DNA of 64,000 nucleotides, from positions 372,001 to 436,000 of the forward strand of contig NW_024104508.1 of assembly GCF_003945595.2 (NCBI RefSeq), read 5' to 3'. A program made the position numbers and the translations under genes. The notes beneath the pieces were generated by a model, which did not search any database, was not told the DNA's origin, and saw only the letters and a list, made by a program, of their open reading frames with translations. Within the stretch, counting starts at the first letter, position 1; the number at the start of each line of letters is the position of its first letter. Source of the DNA: Pipra filicauda. Its lineage: Eukaryota > Chordata > Aves > Passeriformes > Pipridae. Of the stretch, positions 39,201 through 52,232 are shown piece by piece.

Positions 39201-41280
39201 AAAAATTCTTTCTGAAGTAGACAGCCTATATGTGCAACCAATAACTTTGCTTTTCAGTGCAGCATTATTTAGATTGGAAAAAGAAAAATTTGAAATCAAT
39301 GATCCCACATTAAGGAAGGAATATACTTCGAAATAATTTCACTGTCATTTGCTTTCAGAATAAACACTGAAATATGGAACCAGCTATACATTTCTCAAAA
39401 CAGTTGTTGTACAGTTAAATCTCTTCAGGAAAACCCTTTCCTAAAGGCAACTTCAGCAATGTAAAAGCTCAGTAATTTGTCTGAATAAAATCCCGTACCC
39501 TGTGGTTAAGAACCTGCCAAGCAAGCCAAATACACTAAACAAGCAGAGCTGGCATTTGACATGTCTCCTAAGAGTGAGCTGTGACTAATGATCTCAGTTA
39601 GAAAACAACTAATAGTGTGCTGTAAAAGGTATAAAGACATGCAGAAATCTGGTAATAAGGACCAAATGCTGAGTTGGGTTAAACAGGTAAAACCATTTTC
39701 AGTGAATGACGCTGCTCAGTTCAGCTCTAAATCTGTCCCTCTAAATGTTCTGCACCTTTTGTTGTTAGGTGGATTCATTCCTAACGATGCTGTAGCCTAA
39801 AACATGCTCTAAATGTGTGAACAGCAGTTTGTTGACATAAAATTTGTTGTAAATCTTAGATTGAGCTCCAAACGTGCCACATTTGCCTACAGTAAGAGCT
39901 TCACAAAGCTGGAAAACTGACAGTTGTGAAAAGGAACTAGAAGTGTTAACAGGGGTAGAAGAAAAAGCTTAACCACTGCACTTCATGTAATGCCAAAAAA
40001 AAAGGTGGTGGGAAGGGAGATCATAGAGGGAGGAACCACTTAAAACTGAGCTGCAGAGAGACAAGTTCGCAGAGACATCATCAGTGAGTTTCATAGCAGG
40101 CCTTTCCACTGTCTGAAGAAAAAGAACCAATCCAAATGAATAGGAACAAGCCAGCTATAGATGAGCAAAAAGATCCATGCAAATTTATTATTTTAACTAT
40201 ATTCAGGTTACTAATTTTATTCAAATTCTCCTAGCAGCTTGTTGAAAATGCTGTCTGATCATCTCTCACAAGTTTCAAAGGTAGAAAGAGTAATGTCTTA
40301 ACTTGTCCAGATAACTCGAATTTTTCTAAAATTACTACCACTGTTAGTTATCTAAGTGTTAAAACAACCAAAGATGGGAACTGGTTTGCTGTGACAAGAA
40401 ATGAAACAGACCCAAAGTGCTGTGCTCATGTTTGCACTGAATTACTGAATAAATGAGAGCAATTGCATGGTAAGGTGATAGAACCTGAAACAGTACTTTC
40501 AACCTTACATTTTCCAGGTGTGTGCATGCCAGAAAGGCTTGTTCTTCCTTCCTTCTCAGTCCCTTCCCTCCCGCAGTTTCAGTTCTTGACTTTTACCTCC
40601 TAGGTTGCATGGCATTAATTAACATTATTAAAAGGAACTGTATATAAGGAGCCAAACATACAATGCATGATATTTTAATTCTATCGGGCACTCTTCCTAC
40701 TGTCCATGCAGCAGAGATTGCCTCTGCTTGAAGATGAGAGTTAATGGACAATTGGGAAGGCATGGTGAACTGAGGTCACAGAATTAAATATTATTTAAGA
40801 GCACAATATGCAGTGACACAAATGACATTCTTGCGGGGAAGCAACAATATTAGCCTGAGAGCACATGAATGACGTGCATCCTTTCCAGAGTTAAACTATT
40901 CTTTAATAGAGAAAAAGCATGAAAAAGGATGCAAAGACTCAAAACAAGACACAAAACCACAAAGAAGATTACAACCTAAAACCTTAAGCCAAATCTTTAC
41001 TTTTATTAATAAGGGTGCTTTACATCACTGCAGTAAAAGAAAAGGATCCTTAAGACCTTTACACTGTCAAGGCATCAAGGGTAGAACAAAATACCTTTAA
41101 TAAAGGATACAATCAGACCTAGAAATATTCAAGTCTGGGGAAAATAACATACATTGATTACATAATATTATGGTATGTATTATTATATTATACAATGTTA
41201 TAGATATTTTATTTACAAGTAGGGCACGCAGGATGTGTATAGTTAATTACTCTCCTAAAATATGAAGAGAAAATAATTTT

Positions 41281-41305
41281 TTCAGATTTCACTCTGAAAT
41301 CTGAA
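41281..41305. other. Perfect 11-bp inverted repeat, 3-base loop
   Basis: 'ttcagatttca' and 'tgaaatctgaa' are exact reverse complements around 'ctc'. The stem can be extended by one G-T and one A-T pair. Confidence 0.85.
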
Positions 41306-43508
41306 GACCAGAACTACCAGTAGCCATAGATTCCGATGCTTTAAGTAACTTAACATAAACACAAAAAATTAAATTCTCATCCTATCAAATATAACTCTAA
41401 AAGCTAAAGGAGCTGTGCAGTTGAGTTTGCTTCTCCTTCCAATCTTAGCAGCCTTTCAATTCCGTGTATTCATCATTATTTGCCAGGTAAAGAGCATTCA
41501 TATATTTGACATGCAAATTTCAAGTTGTTTTGGCATGGCCCAGCCTACATGACTAATATTTAATTAGCAGTGTTACTGCTTATTTCGAAATGCACAAGGT
41601 AACTCCGCCATTCACATAAATCATTACACAAATTCCTTTGATTTAGAGAAGCACAAATAATCTCAAAAAATCTTTAAAAAATTAACTTAAAAAAAACCAC
41701 ACTAAATATCACAAAAATAAGTTTACATTAATAGTTACAAAGAAATACTATAGGTAACTGTAGTGAGATTACAATAATGCAAATATACCAGTCAATGTAA
41801 CAGAAGCATAGTTTTAATATTAACAACAGCAACAAAAGCAAAAAAGCATTCTTCAATGACAAACATTAATGTTGACATTCTCTGGAAATTGGGGTATTCT
41901 TTGTTACTGAAAATAATTCTAGGATTCTCATTTCCAGAACTGTAATTCACTCCTACCACATTACAAAGCCCTACAAATTCATCTTATATTGATAACTTCA
42001 GGTATCTGGACAAGAACCTAAAGCCAACTGAAGATGTCCCTGAAAATATAACCAAACAGTTTTGCAGCCAAAAATCAAATAACTTTTTGTAAGGTCCCCC
42101 ATTTCCAGTAATGTAAGTTATTAATAATAAGAAAGAAAGAAAATTCTATGTACATTTTATGCACCACGAAGATTCCAGCGAGTAGAAGCACATCTCCAAA
42201 AGTAATAGCAATAAAATAACATGTGACAAAAATATTCAGGGGCTCCTCAAATGTCAGCCATTGCCTGAACGCCTCAAATCACTGTCCACTTTCTCATCAC
42301 TCACCTTACAACACATGCAAAAAGCCAGGAGAGCACAAGCAGCCCTTCGCATCAACATGACACAAGAGGTGTGGTGAGGCAGTGCAGGGAGTGCAGAAAT
42401 GATCTTTCAGACCACCCTCACATTGTGGTTTATTTCTGAAGTAACTTGCTCCTTTCCAGAGTTCGTGAACACGACCCAAGAGCACACAGACTGAACTACA
42501 CTCTCCTCACATGTTTTACCATCGCAAGTGACACCACCCTTCCCAGAGGAATTTGGGCAACACTGAGTCAACAGAATCATAAAGGGAACAAGAACTGCTT
42601 GGGGAGCATGAGCTGCTTTATTGCCTTCCTGTTTTCCCCTCTTTTGGTGAGCAAACCCAAGCAAGCGTTCATCCTCAGAAGATCTTCCTACACCTCAGCT
42701 CGCAAAAAAACTATATTGCATTTTGTCTTAGCTCTCCCAGTTGGAAGCCATGGGCTGGAGAGCATTGCCCTGTGACTGCACAAGGCTGGGTACCACAGCA
42801 CAAGGCTAGACTGTGACCTTCATCCAGCACCAAAGTGCTCACCTGGCACAATCAGCACTTTGTGTTCAGATTGGCACTTTCCTCCCCTTCTTCACATCCA
42901 CTGCACTCTAGTCAAAGAAGCTATATTAAGGAGACTGACTTTTTAGGCTTGGAGTACTTTATCACAAAAAATCACTTTAATATGGCCAGAACGAGTAGAG
43001 CACTTAAACACAGTCTGAGCTAAGTCTTCAATTAGTTCTGTTAATACTAATCAGGAATGCATGAGCTTAAAATTAATTTCATGTGTAAATGCTCTAGAAC
43101 TGGTTCTATGTTGTCATTGCAATATCACCGCTACAATTTCATTTCTTTCCAGTTTATCAGGCAGTTCCTGTTTCTGGCATAATATACCCAATTCCTTCAC
43201 CAAACAGCTGCAGCAGTTACAGCATCTTTTACCATAATTTCCTAAAAAAAAAAAACAGGGAAAAAGTATCCTCACATATACCTCTAGTAATTTTATCTTT
43301 GAGAAAAATTTAGGTTGTCGAAGGGGAAATTCTCAAAACTATATGCCAATAAAACACAGTTATCTAAAATTAATTTCTGTCTATTCACAAAGAGCAGTAT
43401 TTTCAGAGAGTATTAAATACCTGGAGTGCTTTTTAACAGTTTTGTAGAAAAAAATAAAATCTTATTCCAATTCAAAGACAAAACAGAACCTTACAGATCT
43501 ACTACAGC

Positions 43509-43550
43509 ACTTTCAGTAAATGTTACTGAAAGTTTGCTTACTTTCAGTAA
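43509..43550. repeat. Three-copy alternating inverted repeat (A-A'-A)
   Basis: The 11-mer 'actttcagtaa' occurs at 43509-43519 and again at 43540-43550, and its exact reverse complement 'ttactgaaagt' lies between them at 43523-43533. The middle copy can pair with either outer copy, giving two mutually exclusive perfect hairpins with loops of 3 and 6 bases. All three copies are identical, suggesting recent origin by template switching at a replication fork. Confidence 0.9.
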
Positions 43551-43966
43551 GCAAAAGAAGTTAGAATTCTTATATACAGTCTACAAGATGAGGTCAGAAT
43601 TATCACACTTACCAGGAAGATCTGTCAAATACCCCCCTCCCCACTATATTTACACTCCCTCTGAAGCCCAACCCTTGCTACTCTTACAGTTTGGTAGCTG
43701 GAGGGGCACATCAAAGCAATATATGCTGGAGAACTACCCAGCTAAAGCATCCAAGGCTTGAGCCTGTAAAGAACCAGCCCAGCACATTGCCTTTCCCAAT
43801 GTTACTGGCCCATCTAATAAAACACACCCCAATTTCACATGTCTCACTGAATGCAAGAGTACAAAACAGTATCCCTTGGTAATACAATGACTCAAGAAGT
43901 AAGATTACTTATCGGTGTGCTTTGCAAAAGGCAGTTTTTTGGAAGCAGCAGGAGGCTTTCTACATT

Positions 43967-43990
43967 AAAAAAAAAAAAATAAATAAAATT
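43967..43990 (+). repeat. A-run with AAAT units
   Basis: Thirteen A are followed by 'taaataaaattaaa'. It is a simple low-complexity tract, with no element body recognised. Confidence 0.8.
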
Positions 43991-46900
43991 AAACCTTTCT
44001 TGATTGGATCTTTGATATTAGCAAAAGGTTCTATTTCATCCTCAGTGTGAGCACATAGCTTCCCTTGATGCTAAAAGAAGTTATGGATGCACATTGGAGA
44101 ATTTTCCCCATAATCTCTTGTGATAGCATCCCTCAGTTTTCAGAGCTCCACCTGTGGTCACATTCTGAAGGATAAAATTCTTGACCTTTCAAAAGCTAAA
44201 GGCAGACAGTAAATCTGAAGGATGGAAGTTCACAAAGCTGCTAAAGCTGATCAGCACTAGGGTCTGGGTCCAGCCAAATCCTCTCTGCAGTAAGGCACAT
44301 TCTCTATTTATTGATGAATGTATGGACAGGAAACAGTAGTTTGCAACTGGAGTCAGACTAGGATTTCATACACAATTTGAAAACCCAGTCCTTGCACTAA
44401 ATAAGCAGAAGAATTCAGAATCAGGTAATTTTTACTGATTTTCAATATGAAAATACTACATGTGTTTAAGTGGGGCTGGTCACACAGCAATAGTTTCACC
44501 TTGCATAAACATTGAGATCCTCCAACATAGGAAAAGCTACAACTGATAAAAAGTTCTGAAGGAATAATGGGGAACATTATGTTCAGGGAGGTCATACACC
44601 TGCACTTCCATCCTGCACAGATTTCCAAATCAGTATTAGTGTAATCATGTGATTGTGACTCCACTGCTTTTCCCTCATGTAGAAAAAAAATCACATGCTT
44701 CTGTATGAGGATTGTATTTTCCAGATAAACTGAGTTGTGGCTGAAATGCTGAATACTCAGAAGAAATCCTAACAAAAGCAGATGTCATAAACTATAACTA
44801 TACACTACACAATATATGCGGTTTCACTGCAAATGCAGCCCTGGTCACAAGGACAGGAATGTCTTTAGAGTCCCATTACATATAGGAAGAATAAGATATT
44901 TATGAATGGGCAGTAGCTGCTTGTGCTCATTGCCCTGGGAGAAGCATATATATTCATAACAGCTAGTGGACTTGAACAAATTCCATGCATTTACTTTGTT
45001 TTGTAAGAATACACAAGCTACATGACAATCTAGGATTTAAGGCTCATTGAAATCAGTGTCGGTTTGCATGGGAAGGAAAAAAATAATCCACAGTCAGTTA
45101 ATACATAATAAATACATTCAAGTACACACTTTATCCTGGAACACACTTCTGACAACTGTTTAGTGAATCCTTGATTGAACATACTATTTGGTATGACTCA
45201 AAATCTGCTTTTCTTGAGGATGTTTCCATGAATATACTCTCAATTACATAAATGTGATGTATCACTAGGTATTTATGAGAGACTTCCCTCATTCAGAAGC
45301 AATTCCTCTTCTGTGAATAAGCACTTCAAAAGAAAAAAAAAAGTCTATTTTTTTTGCCATTTCTTCCCTTTTGAATTACTAGAAGTTTGAGACTTCCGTA
45401 TTCACAGAAGAACTACATACTTTCTGCTACATTGCAGTTGCATAAAAACATAAGAATCCTAAAAAGAAAGAAACCAGCCCCAAACCAAACAACATCCAAA
45501 ATGGAGAGTCGGACTCTAATAGTCTGTCTAACGCAACCTCTGGCCCTAACAGTGACTAGTACTGCAGAGAAGAAAGGTATACTGTAAGGTATAAGTACAG
45601 AATAACCTGGTCTTAAGACATTTGGGTTTTCCCTATAACTACGCCTTAAAACACTGTGGTAGGAGAGGGCATTTATCCTAACTTCTGTTAATGTGTATGT
45701 TCTAATCAGCCATGTAAATGTCTGGTTTTCTTTTTGAATTTATGCATTTTAGACCAACATATCTAGTTTGCCACAAGTTCCTAAAGTTAATTACGCATTG
45801 TAAAAAAAAAAACAAAACCAAACCCACCCTTTTAAAATAATTTATCTCCCTTTATTGCCTTTCAATGCAGTTCTTTGTTCTTCCTGTAAGTTAAAGTGCA
45901 TGATTTATTTATACACACCCCCCCACTGACTGCTCATCCTCTAACCTAACTAGGCTGCTTTTATTTGTTTCAGTACCTTGACACATGGAATTGCCTCCAA
46001 TGCTACAAAGCAGTTCTGCCCATCCTGCAGTCCTTCTTTATTTTTATTGTATTTTTCTTAAGAGTGATGCAGAACAAAATGAAGAATTCCTGTTATAAAG
46101 CAATATGATATAAACAAGCAGTAAGTACTAACCAGGAAATACTGCTATTGTTTTATAAAAGTGTTTTTGTTAATTTTGTCTTCTTTTTGTGTTTTTTTTT
46201 TTCTAAAGAGACAGACAAAAGCCTAACTTGCCTGCTTTTCTAATGCAGTAAATGTAGTTAATTTAATATTCAGCAACACGCAATTAGGTCAAATTACATA
46301 TTCAGAAGATTTTACTCAGATTTGTTAGGGAGAATTTCATCTACCATCACCCTGTCTAATCCCAAAGCTTTGCTGGATAAACCCCGGAGTTTCTCAGCCT
46401 TCCTCCAATTCATTTTCTATCACCCTAAAATTCTACCATCCTTTTATTCATCTTTTGAATCACTACATAACAACAGCATTAATAGCACTCAGCCTACTAC
46501 TCATATTAATATGTCTTCCTGTTAATATCCTATGATGTACAAGTTGCCAAGTCTCCAAGCAGCTCTGAGCAGTGCACAGACCTTAGGAGACAGTACAACC
46601 CCAAGTTACAATACACTGCATCTCCTGCAGAAAGAACAGTTCCAATAAGTCTGCCTCATGCTTCTCCATTAGATATTCTGAAATGTTTCTTACAGGACAG
46701 CAGTTTGGCATAAGAACTTTTTGAAAGCCTAAGAAAAAAAATTACACCCAGTAAAGTCTTCTAACCCAAAATAATAGTCTGGGTTAGCTTTAGTTATATC
46801 TTCTTCACAAGATCTAGTTGTAGAAACACTCATAATAAGACACAGTATATTATAGTCTCTCATCTTGCATTCCTTTCTTTACCATTCTTCCCAGGAGAAT

Positions 46901-49900
46901 TCTACTCTGAACAAGAAAAGGGCCCCAGACATCCTGTGATCCAACAAACCCTTTCAATAGGTAGCAATATAACCAAGAAAAGGAGAGGTTATGCTTTGAT
47001 GTGAAACATCAAATTCTTACAATATTTCATTAAGCCTGTCTGGGATGTTGTAACCACCACTAACTGATACAGTTTCTTTCTTCTCAGTCCTTAGCTGGGC
47101 AATCCAAAAGTGGAGCAACAAGCCAGCTTGAAATACTGTATACCAGTGAAGTTCACTCCCATTGTTGAAAAAGCATATGTCCCAAATGACACTCTTTTAA
47201 CCTCAAAAACCTGCAAACAGCAATTCTTCAAATAGCTCACACGCATTCCACACAAAGCCACACAAATGTCATTTCACAAATGCACCTGAGATATATAAAG
47301 AAGCACTTCCATTTCTGGGATTTCAGAAAGTTTTTTCCTACACTAGGTTGTAGTCAGCCTACAGTCAGAAATTGCTCCAATGGGTCAGACAATTTTATAG
47401 AAGCAAGTGCTACATTTAGACTCCATTCTCATTCCTTTTGTCTCTTTTTGAGAGGAAAATTTCTTTCATGGTTTTACAAAGTTTGTCCTTGCTTATTTCA
47501 GCTACTGTATCTCCATATAAAATCATCAGAATCAATGATTCTGAAGCACTCCTATAGGAATTCTTTTTCCTAAAAGAATAGTGCCACACTGTCATTTTTA
47601 TCTTAAGAAACAGTCTGCTAAAGCAAAAATAGCATTGATCTCCATAGCTATAAGCACAACATCTGAATACATCCAAGGAGGCAATACATTTCACCTTTCT
47701 AGTACTTATTATCAGCAAAAGCTTTAAAGAATCACAACAAGTGACAGTAACAAACCAGAAACATTACTGCAACTGGGAAGAAAAGACATACAGTAACTTA
47801 AGGTGCAGACCATGCAATCATAAAATGCTTTAGAGAAAGAATTCTGAATTGAATACTATAGAAGAAGAAAGGCACTTTATTTTTTTTGTAGAGTGGATCA
47901 ATATAGTAAACACTGGATGTAAGAGTCAGATTGGCTGCAGGTATGTAACTTCCTTTCTTCCTTGAGCTACTACCTTGCAACCGTAGACTGGTCCTTCAGA
48001 TTTCCTCTAATGAACTGCCAACTCTGCTAATTTCAGTCCATAGTTTTTGTTGTACTGCTACACCTTAACACTCACATACTTAAATATTAGGTTCCTCAGC
48101 CCTGTGACTGTAAAGTAAAAATCTTAAACTGCCTGATCCTTATGGACTAATAAAAATCAGAAAACAAATAAGAAAATAAATATAGTCTTTGAAGTTTAAC
48201 TTAAAAGTACTGGAGACCAAAAAAACTGTATTTTTAATTCTCTGGGAAGTAAAAAAAAAGATGAATAACAGATAATTGAGAATAAGAAAGTCTTGGTGCA
48301 TTTAACTCTTGAACATCATTGTTAGAATTTCTGCAGAAGAATAATGGTTCCTTTTTTCTGCTATCTGCTAAATACAAAATGTGAATTACCTACACACACA
48401 TGAATCTTCTGAAAAATGGACCTTAACCAAGAGTCTCCCTAAGTCTTCTTAATAACATTAGGTAGCAAATGACTCATCAGGATGTGCATCAGGCTTTCCA
48501 GCTGCCCTCACATGAGGCTGTCCTATCACGGGTTTGAAGTTGTTCAGGACAGAGACATTGATTCTTTACAGTCTTTTTTCTGAGGACCTACTGTAATACA
48601 GGTTTGATCAGATGGAGACAAGCAAACAGTTCACTTTTCTTCATCACTAATAAAGGTTAAAAACTTATCCACAAGTCCTCTGAAGAGTGTACGATGTGGT
48701 ATTGAACAGACCATTTCATTCTTCATTGCTCAAAGGCATTTCAGCATGAACCTGTTCCTATTCTTGGAAAGCCTCAACTAAACATGCATTCAATCCCACT
48801 GACATCAGCTGAGACTTTGGTCTAATCACCAAGCACACCTTAAGTTTTCCCACTGAATATACGCTTTCTGAATGGAGCTTCAGTCAATTTGTACATTGAG
48901 GTGCTGAAAACAGAAGGGCATCTGTGCTACCTGAATGATGAGATAATGAAGATGCTGAAACATTACAAAAATACCATAAGTAGAGTTTATGCCCCCAAGC
49001 AGGTAATGGTCAATGTACTACACACTTCTTGGGACTCCTCCAGGTAAAACCATGTTCTGTAAGATCAAGGTCTTCACTTGGTAGAAGTCTCACTCCTGTG
49101 CAAGCAACACCAATGGTAGAATAAAGAACTGGCAATTTTCACACCTTAGGACACTGACTTTGGCCTGATCAAAAAGAAATGCTGTTTTCTGACATGACAA
49201 ATTATCTTTTTGGACACGACGCTCAGGACTGTTGCTTTTCTCTGAGCTCAACCTTTATTTCATCATCATTTTTATCAAATCAGTGCTGGTGACAATACAT
49301 CAAATGCTTAGAATTTCAGTGAAATTGTCATTACAAAGGCTTTCAGGGTTCTGCAGATTTTCTCTGTTTTATTCTGCTTGTAGTTTAGTCTCCATGTCTT
49401 TCCATAAGGTTTTGCCAACTCTCCTGGGTAGTTCCTAGTACGTCTCAGCTCTCTTGGTACCTCTTTGCCTAGAGCAAGATTGGATTAGCAGGAATCCTCT
49501 TTTGATTCCCCAGTGGTGAATGCAGCAAGCTCTATGCTTGCAATCTGATCCTGGGTACCATCCAGGTTATCTGGTATTTGTGACTATCATCCAGGGGGTG
49601 GTTTCATATTTTGTAGCAAGTTGAAATGATCAACAGCCAGTTAGCAGCTATGGGTTGATAATAAAAGTATATACATACACATATATATATTTAAACCACC
49701 TCTGAAGAGATTCTATGTTAGCCATGAATTAGTTAAAAGTTAACAGATATATAAACAACCCATGTTTATATTAAAAACCCCTCCAAAATACACATTAAGA
49801 CATACATATAATTACAGTATTCTCTTACTACATGTAATCACACTGATAGCCTAAAGAACCCAATAGATACAAAAATCACATGCTAGGTATTTGATCCTTT

Positions 49901-51806
49901 AAAAATTACATCTTGATGGTGTCTTCAGTAATTATCTATATAACTTTATGTTGTTCTTCTTCTCAAAAAGCCCTTCTTTTCTTCCTTTAACATAGTATTA
50001 CAATTTACCCAATTTCAGTACTTGGTAAGAGAACTGACTTTGCAGGAGTACCTTCTTGATAGTTCATCTCTTAGACAAATGTACTGTTCTGCAAAGAAAT
50101 AAAGCCAGATGATGTTGAACCGGTTTTCTGAAGCTACCATTTTAGAAACACTATGAACAACTAAGAAAAACATGTCTGCATAATTTTTAACAAAACAATA
50201 TGGAACCTGATCTGATGCATTAACGGTCCATAATGTTATTGAACAAGACTACAAGAGAGACACTTTACTTGCACTTGCTTGTCAGACAATTACTCTCTGC
50301 TACTGTAATACTTCACGTGCATACTTCCAGGGAAGACTCATGAACGCACAGGTTCATTAAGGGAATGAGAGAATCGATTGTAAAATGGAAAAGGCCGAGT
50401 GAGGTCATATTTCAAAGAGATGAATATGGTACACTCCATTATGTTGTAATCAGCCTCTCTCTTTCATCCTAAGAACTGTAATAGTCTATCCTAATTTTCA
50501 AGAAAAAAAAATTCTCACTGCCTCCATCGTACCTTCATCCCAAATACAGTGAGGAATTCAAATGTGCTGCAGGCAGTTTCCATTTACCATGGTCTTTGGA
50601 GCAGACGGTATTGATGTTACTGACCATTTTTCTCCTTAATAAGAAAAACATTCAAATGCTACTAATATTGCTGCCTTGGCAAACCACATTTTATAGATGG
50701 GACTTGCCCTGTACATGACACATAGAACATCAATCAAGGCTGAATTTTATTTCAATTTATTATGGTTGCTGTCTAAATGAAAAAATGCTTATATCGTTAA
50801 AATGTCTTACAATATAAATGTGCAAATGATGTAATCACCCATTTTGTGAGAAAATTCTGATTTTGATTAAAAATATCTACAGTTGAAGTTCTAAACATTT
50901 AATAAATGCGATAACCAAAAAAAACACAAGCACATTAAGAAACCACAGTAATTGCTATCTGGTGTAATATCATGGTTTTGTGCTTGATAGCTTTCATCTT
51001 TAGAAGATGAGTTTATACGGTATTCTTTTAAAATGGCAAGAACTGGCTTTTTGTTCAAATTATCCAGAATAAATTACTTCAATCTTGACTTCATTCAAGA
51101 CCTCACATGTGTGGTTTTGTCAAGCTAACATTTATCATAGTTCTTTGCTATAGCCAGCTGTCTCCAGACTCTGAACCTGGTGGCCTGCAAAAGCCGTACA
51201 AGCTTTCCCAGCTAAGCAGCTCTGGAATACCACACAATTACCAAGGGCTAGAAAGCAGCACCTTTTAAGAAAGTAGACAATACAGAGTGCACAAACCTGT
51301 CCCAGTTGTAGAGACAGAATTTAATGCTCGGCAGAGTCCCATTGGCACATGCTGCATCCGACGTCCCCAGGAGCCGGCTGTGATGATGGCTCTCCTAGCT
51401 GCTGCCTCCAGCATGGCACAAAGCAACGCGTAGAAGGTAATGGCCATGCTGTGATGAGCACTATAGATGATCAGGTCAACCCGATGGTATTGAAAACTCA
51501 TTAAACTTTTATATTCTTGTTATATCACTAGCATACAGTTATTATATAAATACAATATTCCCCTCGATAAACAGCCAGTTCTTTCTGCTGTATTTATTTG
51601 GCACAGCTCGAAAGTCCAGAGCTTAAAGGTACTGCAATGCATCGATGGATGATAAATGGTTACAGGAGTTCATAAGCACACAGTACACCTGAAACAAAGT
51701 TGAAACAGTTTCTACTAGAAAATGAGAGTTTATCATGGATCTGCAGGTAACTGGTTCTCCCCCTCTACTTCACTTTTGTAAGAACCCATGTAAGAGAAGA
51801 AGAACG

Positions 51807-52232
51807 ATCAGAGGGCTGGAGCACCTCTCCTCTAATGACAGGCTAAGAGAGGTTGTTCAGCCAGGAGAAGAGTAGGCTCCAGGGACACTTTAGAGCAGTC
51901 TTCCAGTACCTAAAGGGAGCTACAACAGAGTTGCAGAGGGACTATTCACAAGAACATGCAGTGACAGGACAAGGGGTGACAACTTCAAACTGAAAGAGGG
52001 AAGGTTTAGATCAGATATTAGGAAGAAATTCTTTGCTGTGACAGTAATGAGGCACTGGACCAGGTTGCCCAGAGAGGTTGTGGATGCCCCATCTCTGGAA
52101 GTGCTCAAGGTCAGATGTGATAGGGCTTTGATAAACCTGATGTAGTGGAAGGTGTCCCTGCCCATGACAGGGGATCGGGACTAGATGATATTTAAGGTCC
52201 CTTCCAATCCAAACACTTGTATGATTCCATGT
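51807..52232 (+). mobile_element. CR1 LINE, 5'-truncated copy
   Basis: Plus-strand CR1 3' fragment. It begins near 'agggctggagcacctctcct' and runs to the terminal 'atgattccatg'. The ORF2 C-terminal reading frame is visible in the second half (SDIRKKFFAVTVMRHW, TRLPREVVDAPSLEVLK, CDRALINLM), after which comes the short 3' UTR with 'aggtcccttccaatcc'. The upstream part is interrupted by a stop in the related frame, so it is more damaged than the copy at 4891-5350. Short open frames on the opposite strand here are artefacts of this element. Confidence 0.95.

Larger units (their letters stand above)
25115..51806. other. Long gene-poor non-coding stretch
   Basis: No gene recognised in about 26.7 kb. 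The longest open frame is 140 codons (44353-44775, minus strand); it resembles no family, has many aromatic and cysteine codons typical of AT-rich non-coding DNA, and lacks splice context. The stretch contains A-runs (27037-27055, 43967-43979), several short perfect inverted repeats (31589-31611, 33273-33297, 41281-41305, 43509-43550), a CTCF-like motif (30836-30854) and AT-rich homeodomain or POU-type motif clusters such as 'atgcattagcat' at 37391-37402. Confidence 0.65.

Noticed and set aside
44353..44775. 140-codon open frame on the minus strand
   Set aside because: No recognisable domain or splice context; the composition is typical of chance open frames in AT-rich vertebrate DNA.
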